This document shows positions 35,892-42,525 of a DNA stretch of 64,000 nucleotides, piece by piece; the first letter of the stretch is position 1, and every line of letters begins with the position of its first letter. The translations under genes and the position numbers were made by a program. The notes beneath the pieces are model-generated. The model searched no databases. It worked only from the letters and a program-made list of their open reading frames with translations, and had not been told where the DNA came from. This stretch comes from JAHDCJ01 sp039028895 (GTDB taxonomy: Bacteria > Bacteroidota > Bacteroidia > Chitinophagales > Saprospiraceae): NCBI GenBank assembly GCA_039028895.1, contig JBCCHF010000002.1:62001-126000 (forward strand), read 5' to 3'.

Positions 35892-36839
35892 TTAAGCTGC
35901 AAATACATGGTTCAATACTTCACTGTATTTTGAAGCATCGTCTGGAAACATCGTCACGACCACTCCCCTTTCAATGCTATTGGCTACCCGTAAGGCACCA
36001 ACCAGGTTTGCAGCAGATGATGGGCTTATCAACATGCCTTCCTTCCGGGCCATTTCACGGATTAATTCATAAGCTTCGAGTGTCGAAACTTCTAGGTTTG
36101 CGTGGGCAATGTTATCATCATATATCCCTGGTACCTTTGCGGTTTCAAGATGTTTCCATCCCTCCATCCCATGCAGGGCAGTTTCGGGCTGGAGGGAAAT
36201 TAAACTGATCTGGTCATTGATCTTTTGCAAGCCTCTAGAGGTTCCAACAAAAGTACCCGTGGTGCCAAGCCCTGCTACAAAATGTGTTATTTCTCCTTTT
36301 GTTTGTGCGCAGATCTCAATAGCAGTTGAGGCCTCATGAGCTTGCCAATTTGCAGCATTATTGTATTGATCAGCATAATAGAATTCACCGGGAGATTCCA
36401 TTGCCATAACTTTTGCTTTTTCCTGGGCACCATCAGTACCATCAAATTTTGAAGTAAATATCAAATCTGCGCCCAATGCTCTTAGCATTTGAATTCTTTC
36501 TTTCGAAGCATTTTCAGGAATAACTATTGTAAGGTCAAGCCCAATTCCAGCACAGATTGAGGCATATGCTATTCCTGTATTTCCACTCGTTGCATCAATT
36601 AACCTGTTGCCTTTGTGCAGTTTCCCGGTAAGGACAGCTTTTCTAATTATGCTGTAGGCAGCTCTGGCTTTGACTGAAGCTCCAATTTGCTCCCATTCGA
36701 GTTTTGCGAACAGTTTTACGCCGGGTTTTGAAAAAATTCTTTCGATCGGGAAAAGCGGCGTATTGCCCACCCTTTCTCCTATTCTTTCCAGGCCTCTATA
36801 GAGCGTGTAATCAATTCCTTTTTTTGCAGTTATATTCAT
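35892..36839 (-). CDS. cysM: Cysteine synthase, CysM-type
   Basis: 315 aa from the ATG at 36839; a longer frame would run through the terminator hairpin upstream. A fold-type II PLP enzyme: QIGASVKARAAYSI (PLP lysine), DATSGNTGIAYAS (substrate loop), GLGTTGTFVG (cofactor-phosphate loop) and SPSSAANLVGA near the end. It replaces the leaving group of an activated serine with sulfur. Operon partners mec, cysO and moeZ point to thiocarboxylated CysO as the sulfur donor, as in mycobacterial CysM, which uses O-phosphoserine. Free sulfide with O-acetylserine cannot be excluded. It is preceded by a tandem poly-cysteine attenuator. Confidence 0.92.
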   Translation of the reverse strand: MNITAKKGIDYTLYRGLERIGERVGNTPLFPIERIFSKPGVKLFAKLEWEQIGASVKARAAYSIIRKAVLTGKLHKGNRLIDATSGNTGIAYASICAGIGLDLTIVIPENASKERIQMLRALGADLIFTSKFDGTDGAQEKAKVMAMESPGEFYYADQYNNAANWQAHEASTAIEICAQTKGEITHFVAGLGTTGTFVGTSRGLQKINDQISLISLQPETALHGMEGWKHLETAKVPGIYDDNIAHANLEVSTLEAYELIREMARKEGMLISPSSAANLVGALRVANSIERGVVVTMFPDDASKYSEVLNHVFAA

Positions 36840-36862
36840 TTCGATTGTGTATTGTTTAAAAC

Positions 36863-36894
36863 AAAAAAGCCTCCCCGTAAACGGAAAGGCTTTT
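36863..36894 (-). terminator. Attenuator terminator B, immediately before cysM
   Basis: In minus-strand RNA, AAAAGCCUUUCCG (36894-36882) pairs with CGGGGAGGCUUUU (36877-36865) around UUUA: 13 base pairs, two of them G-U wobbles. It runs into six uridines. It stands between leader peptide B and the cysM start. Its ascending arm GCCUUUCC is complementary to leader segment 36929-36936. Confidence 0.92.
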
Positions 36895-36923
36895 GAAATA
36901 AACGTAATAATATACAAATAGCG

Positions 36924-36989
36924 TCACTGCCTTTCCCTCCGGGAGATAAAACAACAGCAGCAACAACAGTTATTTGTATGATTATTCAT
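36924..36989 (-). CDS. Poly-cysteine leader peptide B (Cys x6)
   Basis: A 21-codon frame that begins ATG (36989) and ends TGA (36924), absent from ordinary gene calls because of its size. It reads MNNHTNN, then six consecutive cysteines (codons TGT TGT TGC TGC TGT TGT, 36968-36951), then FISRRERQ and stop. No protein function is expected: the peptide probably senses charged tRNA-Cys by ribosome stalling. GGAAAGGC within codons 18-20 pairs with the ascending arm of terminator B, so stalling on the cysteines would free it as an antiterminator, whereas a ribosome reaching the stop would cover it. ATACAAATA in codons 4-6 also pairs perfectly with TATTTGTAT after the stop (36912-36920). Confidence 0.9.
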   Translation of the reverse strand: MNNHTNNCCCCCCFISRRERQ

Positions 36990-37013
36990 TTATTGTACTT
37001 ATTCCTAAAACTT

Positions 37014-37050
37014 AAAATGCCTTCTCAATCAGGAGCATTGAAAAGGCATT
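37014..37050 (-). terminator. Attenuator terminator-like hairpin A
   Basis: In minus-strand RNA, AAUGCCUUUUCAAU (37050-37037) pairs with AUUGAGAAGGCAUU (37029-37016) around seven bases: 14 pairs including one U-G wobble. The wobble would be an unpaired C-A on the other strand, so the element is built for minus-strand RNA. The following tract is UUAAGUUUU, weaker than a classical U run, so termination may be partial. Confidence 0.75.
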
Positions 37051-37078
37051 ATATTAAAAGTCGAAACATTTATCCTCT

Positions 37079-37159
37079 TCAACGCTCTCGCATAATACAA
37101 CATTGGCAACAGTATATAGTTGCGACCAGAGAAGAAAATAAATGTATGGAATGGTCCAT
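37079..37159 (-). CDS. Cysteine-rich leader peptide A (CCQCC)
   Basis: A 26-codon frame, ATG at 37159 to TGA at 37079, beginning MDHSIHLFSSLVATIY, then CCQCC, then IMRER and stop. The cysteine codons lie at 37097-37111. UUGAAGAGG overlapping the stop (37082-37074) can pair with CCUUUUCAA in the ascending arm of hairpin A (37046-37038): nine pairs with one wobble. The complementary segment starts 14 nt after the last cysteine codon, exactly as in leader B. Its ATG lies about 14 bases after the predicted transcription start. It is too short for routine gene finding; the coding call rests on the repeated architecture. Confidence 0.8.
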   Translation of the reverse strand: MDHSIHLFSSLVATIYCCQCCIMRER

Positions 37160-37178
37160 GTAATTTTGTATTGTCTAA

Positions 37179-37209
37179 CAAACTTAAGAACTATTTCAAT
37201 TAAAATCAA
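37179..37209 (-). promoter_or_regulatory. Promoter of the cysteine operon leader
   Basis: On the minus strand, TTG (37209-37207), a 20-base spacer and TAAGTTTG (37186-37179) match the Bacteroidota -33/-7 consensus. The predicted start, about 37172, lies just ahead of leader peptide A. Confidence 0.75.
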
Positions 37210-37260
37210 GGGAGGCTTTCAGGTTTTGTATCTTTACGCCTCTAAAAAACTACGTTTAAT

Positions 37261-38523
37261 ATGAATAAGGTGCTGGTATCTTCAGAGGTAGAAAAACTAA
37301 AGCGGGTCATTACTCACAGGCCAGGAAACGGGATTGGCCGAATATCTCCGAAAAGGTCTGATGAGCTGCTGTTTGATGATATCGTTTTTTTAAAAACGAT
37401 GCAAAAGGAGCATGATGTATTTACAGATCTGTTAAAGGCATTTCTTGGTGATGATAATGTAATGGAAGTTGGACAATTATTGCTTGAAGCGCTTGATCAT
37501 GACCCTAAAACCAAGGAAGAGATCGTGGCAATGATCGTTGATTTCGAGGAATTGCCAGATCGTGATATCACCCTTCTGGAATCATTGTCAAATACTGAGC
37601 TTAGTGACACATTAATTTCAGGTTATTGTGCAAAGGAAGATTGTATATTATTTGATCCAATTCCCAATTTCATATTCACCCGCGACATAGCTGTAGTGGT
37701 AAATGACCATGTCATTATCACCAAGGCGGCCAAGGAAGCAAGGTTCAGAGAAAATTTGTTGACCAGATTCATTTTCTGGACCCATCCAACTTTCGAGCAT
37801 CTTAAGAAGGAAGGCAAACTTATTAATCTTAATAATGTCAATTTATTCCCGCCTTCCCGAAAGGGAGAACAAGTATCCATTGAAGGTGGAGATATTATGA
37901 TGATTCACAAAGATTATTTGTTGGTTGGCTGTAGTGAAAGGACGACTCAATATGCTATCGAACTACTCCGCGATTATTTATTTGAGCATAACATAATCAG
38001 AAATGTTGTCCAAATCAATATTCCAGCCGATCGCCATTTCATGCATATTGACACCATATTCACCCAGGTTGATCATAATCTCGTAGTGGCCTATAAACCT
38101 TTAGTAGAAGAAGGAATAAGCAGTAATGTTATTGTTCATCGCCAGGAAAGAGGGGCAAAGATCTATAGTTCGATTAAAGAATTCTTTAAAGCCGAACTCA
38201 ACTTTTCTATGGAGTTTATTTTCGGTGGCGGTGGAGTTTCTCCTTACCAGGAGAGAGAACAATGGACAGATGGCTGCAATCTGGTGGCCATAAAACCGGG
38301 AGTAGCCATAATCTATGATCGGAATATCCGTACCATAGATGAATTTGAGAAATCAGGATACACCGTTATTACTGCAGAAGACCTCATTGCCGACATTAAA
38401 TCCGGTGAAATAAATCCGGATCAGGTGGAAAAAACCCTGATAACCCTGGAGTCTAACGAACTTTCGAGAGCAAGAGGAGGCAGTCACTGCATGACTTGTC
38501 CAATCGAGAGAGATAATGGTTAG
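37261..38523 (+). CDS. arcA: Arginine deiminase
   Basis: 420 aa. Guanidino-modifying-enzyme motifs are intact: HRPGNGIGRISP near the N-terminus, NFIFTRDIAVV, the catalytic HMDTIF-type block FMHIDTIFTQVD, and the nucleophile cysteine in RGGSHCMTCPIER at the end. It hydrolyses arginine to citrulline and ammonia. No ornithine carbamoyltransferase or carbamate kinase lies beside it, so it is not part of a complete ADI operon here. A TATCTTTA -7-like box at 37229-37236 precedes it. It is divergent from the cysteine operon, and its stop shares bases with the stop of the converging aminotransferase gene. Confidence 0.9.
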   Translation: MNKVLVSSEVEKLKRVITHRPGNGIGRISPKRSDELLFDDIVFLKTMQKEHDVFTDLLKAFLGDDNVMEVGQLLLEALDHDPKTKEEIVAMIVDFEELPDRDITLLESLSNTELSDTLISGYCAKEDCILFDPIPNFIFTRDIAVVVNDHVIITKAAKEARFRENLLTRFIFWTHPTFEHLKKEGKLINLNNVNLFPPSRKGEQVSIEGGDIMMIHKDYLLVGCSERTTQYAIELLRDYLFEHNIIRNVVQINIPADRHFMHIDTIFTQVDHNLVVAYKPLVEEGISSNVIVHRQERGAKIYSSIKEFFKAELNFSMEFIFGGGGVSPYQEREQWTDGCNLVAIKPGVAIIYDRNIRTIDEFEKSGYTVITAEDLIADIKSGEINPDQVEKTLITLESNELSRARGGSHCMTCPIERDNG

Positions 38524-39728
38524 TGCAGTTTTGCCAGCGCCACTTTTATTCTTTTACAAGATTCGATAAGCATTTCTTCAGAAGCAGCATAAGAAATCCT
38601 GAAGCAGTTGTCTGCGCCAAAGGCATTACCAGTAACCACTGCTACATGGGCATTGTAAAGCAGGTATTCGCAAAAATCGTCAGCATTATTGATCATGCGT
38701 TTGCCATCAGTTTTTCCAAAATAGTCACTGATATCAGGAAACACATAGAATGCTCCCTCTGGATAATTGACTTTCATACCCGGAATCTCTTTTAACATAC
38801 CGATAACCAAGTCTCTACGTTTTTTGAACTCATCTCTCATTTTCCAGGTAGGTGCCAGATCACTGTTCAGGGCATGTGCGGCTGCTATTTGGCCAAAAGC
38901 CGTAGCACCACTAGTAAACTGGCCTTGTATTTTGGCGCAAGCTTTTGCGATCCACTGTGGCGCACCAAGATAGCCCAATCGCCATCCCGTCATCGAAAAT
39001 CCTTTTGAAAACCCATTGACCGTCACTGTACGGTCCTTTACCCCCTCAAATGACCCAATGCTGATATGCTTTCCTGTAAAGTTGATATATTCATAAATTT
39101 CATCGGATACCACAGTAATCTGCTCGTAAGGAGCAATTACATTTGCGATACTTTCCAGTTCTTCTTTTGAATAAACCGATCCTGTCGGATTACAAGGAGA
39201 AGAAAATAGGACAATCCGTGTTTTATCGGTAATCGCATTCTCAACCTGCTGAGCAGTCACTTTATAGTCGGACTCAATACCAGCCGACACGATAACAGGT
39301 ACTCCGCCACCCAGTTTGACAATGGCATGATAAGAAACCCAATACGGTCCAAGGACTATGACTTCATCACCATCATTGAGTAGCGACAGACAAATATTGG
39401 CAATACACTGCTTTGCACCATTGGAAACTACGATTTGGCTAAGATCGTAATCCAGGTCATTATCGCGTTTGAATTTTGCAGAAATCGCTTCTCGAAGAAC
39501 TGGCAAACCTGGCACTGGCGTGTATTTGGTAAAACCTTCATCCAAAGCTTTTTTAGCTGCTGCTTTGATATGTTCAGGTGTATCAAAATCTGGTTCACCC
39601 AAACTCAGGCTGATCACATCGTATCCCTTAGCTTTGAGGTCACGTGCCATTTGAGCCATTTTAATAGTGGCCGATTCTTCCATTTCAAGAATCCGGCGGG
39701 AGAGCAAAACTTTGCTTGTTGCTTCCAT
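38520..39728 (-). CDS. Class I pyridoxal-phosphate aminotransferase (aspartate aminotransferase-like)
   Basis: 402 aa, fold-type I. The N-terminal SLGEPDFDTPEHI, the YTPVPGLPVLREAI block, SSPCNPTGSVY, VVSDEIYEYINF and the PLP-lysine motif NGFSKGFSMTGWRLGYLGAP are typical of the I-gamma aspartate aminotransferases that also act on prephenate. It swaps amino groups between aspartate or aromatic donors and 2-oxoglutarate. Its TAA overlaps the TAG of arcA in the four bases TTAG. Next upstream on the strand is the S4-domain gene. Confidence 0.93.
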   Translation of the reverse strand: MEATSKVLLSRRILEMEESATIKMAQMARDLKAKGYDVISLSLGEPDFDTPEHIKAAAKKALDEGFTKYTPVPGLPVLREAISAKFKRDNDLDYDLSQIVVSNGAKQCIANICLSLLNDGDEVIVLGPYWVSYHAIVKLGGGVPVIVSAGIESDYKVTAQQVENAITDKTRIVLFSSPCNPTGSVYSKEELESIANVIAPYEQITVVSDEIYEYINFTGKHISIGSFEGVKDRTVTVNGFSKGFSMTGWRLGYLGAPQWIAKACAKIQGQFTSGATAFGQIAAAHALNSDLAPTWKMRDEFKKRRDLVIGMLKEIPGMKVNYPEGAFYVFPDISDYFGKTDGKRMINNADDFCEYLLYNAHVAVVTGNAFGADNCFRISYAASEEMLIESCKRIKVALAKLH

Positions 39729-39772
39729 TTTATTGTGATGATTTTTCTAGCTAAAATAAAAGAGGCTGCAAA

Positions 39773-40165
39773 TTAACCATTACCCTTGAACTTATCAATA
39801 GTACGGCGTTGCTTTTTGGTAGGACGACCCTCTCCTTTTTCTCTAATCTCTGCTGCCCCTTTACCGATAAACCAGTCTTTGTATTTGTTCATTTCTTCCT
39901 CCGATGTATGGTCAATGTAACATACTTGTGCCAAAGGAGCAGAAACGCGCTTTTCTAATAAGTCAACAACTTCAAAGGTCAGGTTAAACCCGCCCTTCTT
40001 TACAATGATGGTTTCTCCTCTTGTGAGCATGTAAGAGGCTTTGACTGTTTTGTCGTTAATCCTTACCTCCCCTGACTTGCAGGCATCGGTAGCTAAAGTC
40101 CTGGATTTGAAAATACGGACGCTCCAAAGCCATTTGTCGATTCTGACTTTGTTCAATTCTTTCAT
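39773..40165 (-). CDS. S4-domain RNA-binding protein, HslR/Hsp15-like
   Basis: 130 aa. The S4 motif fills the N-terminus (VRIDKWLWSVRIFKSRTLATDACKSGEVRINDKTVKASYMLTRGETIIV), and a basic tail (GEGRPTKKQRRTIDKFKG) follows. Hsp15 binds 50S subunits carrying a nascent peptidyl-tRNA after aborted translation and helps recycle them. Length and domain order fit. It lies between PPK2 and the aminotransferase on one strand with gaps of about 42 bases. Confidence 0.9.
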   Translation of the reverse strand: MKELNKVRIDKWLWSVRIFKSRTLATDACKSGEVRINDKTVKASYMLTRGETIIVKKGGFNLTFEVVDLLEKRVSAPLAQVCYIDHTSEEEMNKYKDWFIGKGAAEIREKGEGRPTKKQRRTIDKFKGNG

Positions 40166-40207
40166 AAAAATGTGATGATCTTAAATTTAGATCGGGCTTT
40201 TAAATGA

Positions 40208-40984
40208 CTAGAGGTCATCAATCGGAATACCGATATCAATCTTGGACTTGTCCAGTAATGGCATTTTCATGTCCAATGCCTCTAGCGTTTCAACTATCTT
40301 TTTCGCGACAACGTAATTGCGGTACCATTCGTCATCAGCAGGCACGATGGTCCATGGATGGACATTGCATCGATTAATAGCTTCTTCATAACAGAACATG
40401 TAACGATCCCAATGCCTGCGTTCCTCCCAATCTCCGTCACGGTGCTTATAATTCTTTTCCGGTTCTGATATTCTTTGTTTTAACTCTCTTTCCTGCTCAT
40501 CTTTTGACAGGTAAAGGAAGAATTTCAGGATAACGGTTTTATTATCTTTCCATAGTAAATCTTCAAATGCATTAATGGCTTTGATTCTTGCATCTACCAG
40601 ATCTTCATCGATCCAATTGTGAACACGTTGAATGAGAATATCTTCGTAGTGCGATCTGTTAAATAGCTGGATATGTCCTTTTTGGGGAACGTATTTGTGC
40701 ACCCTCCAAAGGAAATCGTGAGCGAATTCTTCGTCTGATGGTTTCTTAAACGCTCTGACACTTAGTGTAACCGGACTACATTCTTTAAAAACCTTGCGGC
40801 TGACACCATCCTTCCCACTTGAATCCATTCCCTGGAAGACAACAAGAAGGCTGTATTTGCCTTCCGCTGCCATTACTGTCTGTAAGTCGGCAATTCGTTC
40901 TCTCAGATCTTCAAATTCTTTTTTTACATCATCTTTTTTAAGGCCTTCTGGTGGTATTGTTGAGATTTCACTTAGTTTGATCAT
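40208..40984 (-). CDS. ppk2: Polyphosphate kinase 2 family protein
   Basis: 258 aa. The Walker A-like loop LLVVFQGMDSSGKDGVSRKVF, the lid-region arginines and FNRSHYEDILIQRVH are the PPK2 signatures. The C-terminal block HRDGDWEERRHWDRYM also fits. PPK2 enzymes move phosphate between polyphosphate and nucleotides, usually making NDP or NTP; class and direction cannot be told by eye. Two phosphate transporters at 13-17 kb make a link with polyphosphate storage plausible, but they are not in one operon. Confidence 0.92.
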   Translation of the reverse strand: MIKLSEISTIPPEGLKKDDVKKEFEDLRERIADLQTVMAAEGKYSLLVVFQGMDSSGKDGVSRKVFKECSPVTLSVRAFKKPSDEEFAHDFLWRVHKYVPQKGHIQLFNRSHYEDILIQRVHNWIDEDLVDARIKAINAFEDLLWKDNKTVILKFFLYLSKDEQERELKQRISEPEKNYKHRDGDWEERRHWDRYMFCYEEAINRCNVHPWTIVPADDEWYRNYVVAKKIVETLEALDMKMPLLDKSKIDIGIPIDDL

Positions 40985-41057
40985 AGTTGTTGAATTCGTT
41001 TTTCTTGAAAAAATTGAGTGGGAAGAAGTTCCTGTAAAGTGAAAAGATCATTTTGCT

Positions 41058-41981
41058 TTAGATGCTCATTTTGCTTCGCTTTACCAGGTAAGGCATTAAT
41101 ACCTGTCTGAAGCCTTGGTTAATATCAGCTTCTACAAATTCGATCTTATACTGGAGGCATTTCATTGCCAGTTTATCAATAAAAGTACGCATCTGGTCAA
41201 CATAATAATCTTTGACCTGATTGGGCTGGAGCCTTACCTTTTCTCCAGTTTCCAAATCAATAAACATATAAGGTCTGTTCTCAAATTCGAATTGAACTTC
41301 CTTACTTTTATCTACTACATGAAAAAGAATGACTTCATGCTTGTTATGTTTTAGATGTTGTAAAGCAGAAAACAGCTTCTCTGGATCCTCATGTTCAAAC
41401 ATATCACTGAAAATTATGATCAACGATCTCCTGTGAATGCTATCCGCTATTTCGTGTAACGATGAGGCAGCATTGGTTGGGAGGTTATTCTGAGGATTTT
41501 GTAATAACTGATCGATATAGGTCAGCAATAACTTGTAATGAGCAGTGCTGGACTTAACCCTTGTATGACGATCTACGCCATCTGTAAAAACACTTAGGCC
41601 AAAAGCGTCTCGCTGTTTTTTGAGGAGATTCATCAAGGCAGCAGCGGCAAGAGCTGAGAACTGTAATTTGTTCAATTCCCCTTTTTTTGCTGATTCAAAT
41701 GGAAAATACATTGACGATGAAGCATCGATCACAATCTGACAACGCAAATTGGTTTCTTCTTCATACCGCTTAGAAAAGAGTTTATTTGTTCTAGCAAATA
41801 CTTTCCAGTCAATATTCTTGGTAGATTCTCCCTGGTTATATAATCGGTGTTCTGCAAATTCCACTGAGAACCCATGAAAAGGACTTTTATGAAGGCCAAT
41901 AATAAAACCTTCTACAACCTGTCTTGCAAGAAGCTCGAGATTCCCAATTTGCCGGACATCATAATTTTCTGAAAGACTCAT
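41058..41981 (-). CDS. DUF58 domain protein with vWA-like fold
   Basis: 307 aa. The DUF58 pattern is clear: VVEGFIIGLHKSPFHGFSVEFAEHRLYNQGESTKNIDWKVFARTNKLFSKRYEEETNLR, then a MIDAS-like DASSSMYF and a second conserved block IIFSDMFE. No transmembrane segment or signal peptide is seen, so it is cytosolic. DUF58 proteins usually partner with MoxR AAA ATPases in envelope or metal-insertion processes; no MoxR gene lies within the window. It follows trxA on the strand, separated by a hairpin. Confidence 0.9.
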   Translation of the reverse strand: MSLSENYDVRQIGNLELLARQVVEGFIIGLHKSPFHGFSVEFAEHRLYNQGESTKNIDWKVFARTNKLFSKRYEEETNLRCQIVIDASSSMYFPFESAKKGELNKLQFSALAAAALMNLLKKQRDAFGLSVFTDGVDRHTRVKSSTAHYKLLLTYIDQLLQNPQNNLPTNAASSLHEIADSIHRRSLIIIFSDMFEHEDPEKLFSALQHLKHNKHEVILFHVVDKSKEVQFEFENRPYMFIDLETGEKVRLQPNQVKDYYVDQMRTFIDKLAMKCLQYKIEFVEADINQGFRQVLMPYLVKRSKMSI

Positions 41982-41999
41982 ATTCTTTTATAGAAATAT

Positions 42000-42035
42000 T
42001 AAACCCTTATCCAGGAAATACTGAATAAGGGTTTA
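42000..42035 (-). other. Inverted repeat between trxA and DUF58 gene
   Basis: TAAACCCTTAT (42000-42010) and ATAAGGGTTTA (42025-42035) are perfectly complementary with a 14-base loop. The minus-strand downstream side has no strong T run, so it is an RNA stem or a weak terminator, not a sure one. Confidence 0.5.
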
Positions 42036-42070
42036 AACTAATTATTTTCCTGCATTAAGCAAGTATAATA

Positions 42071-42394
42071 CTAGCTTTTTACGTAGTGCTGATCAATTTT
42101 GTCCTGAAGAACAGCCTTAGTGGTAACACCGATCTGCTTGTCTACAATTTCGCCATCTCTCAACAACAATACAGTTGGCAGGCTACGAATTCCATAACGC
42201 TGTGATATTTCAGGGTTGTTGTCAACATCAAGTTTTCCGACAACAACATCTACATTTTCTTCGGCAAGTGCTTCGATTACGGGGGCTAGCATGCGGCAAG
42301 GACCACACCAAACAGCCCAGAAGTCAACAACAGCAAGTTTTCCTGATTCTGTTACTTCCACATCGAAGTTATTATCTGTTAATTCCAATGCCAT
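42071..42394 (-). CDS. trxA: Thioredoxin
   Basis: 107 aa with the active site WAVWCGPCRML (Cys pair about residues 31-34; ATWCGPC-type with Val for Thr) and the cis-proline loop RSLPTVLLLRDG. It is a cytosolic dithiol reductant for ribonucleotide reductase, peroxiredoxins and others. A -7 box (TAGATTTG on the minus strand, 42464-42471) lies about 70 bases upstream. Full length, no signal peptide. Confidence 0.97.
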   Translation of the reverse strand: MALELTDNNFDVEVTESGKLAVVDFWAVWCGPCRMLAPVIEALAEENVDVVVGKLDVDNNPEISQRYGIRSLPTVLLLRDGEIVDKQIGVTTKAVLQDKIDQHYVKS

Positions 42395-42463
42395 TTTAAT
42401 AGGTAGTTTTTGTTACAAAAAAAGATTACAAGTAAAAGAACGCTAAAAAGTTCTGTTAAGTTG

Positions 42464-42471
42464 CAAATCTA
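42464..42471 (-). promoter_or_regulatory. -7 promoter element of trxA
   Basis: TAGATTTG on the minus strand matches TAnnTTTG; no TTG is obvious at -33. Confidence 0.45.
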
Positions 42472-42525
42472 AGAAATAAACCTGATTTAAAAATGTCGGG
42501 CATAAGGCAAACTCGCGCTTTGGGA

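Noticed and set aside
36840..37178. SAM or other sulfur riboswitch in the cysM leader
   Set aside because: No SAM-I, SAM-II or related core motif could be seen; two short Cys-coding frames with paired hairpins explain the region better.
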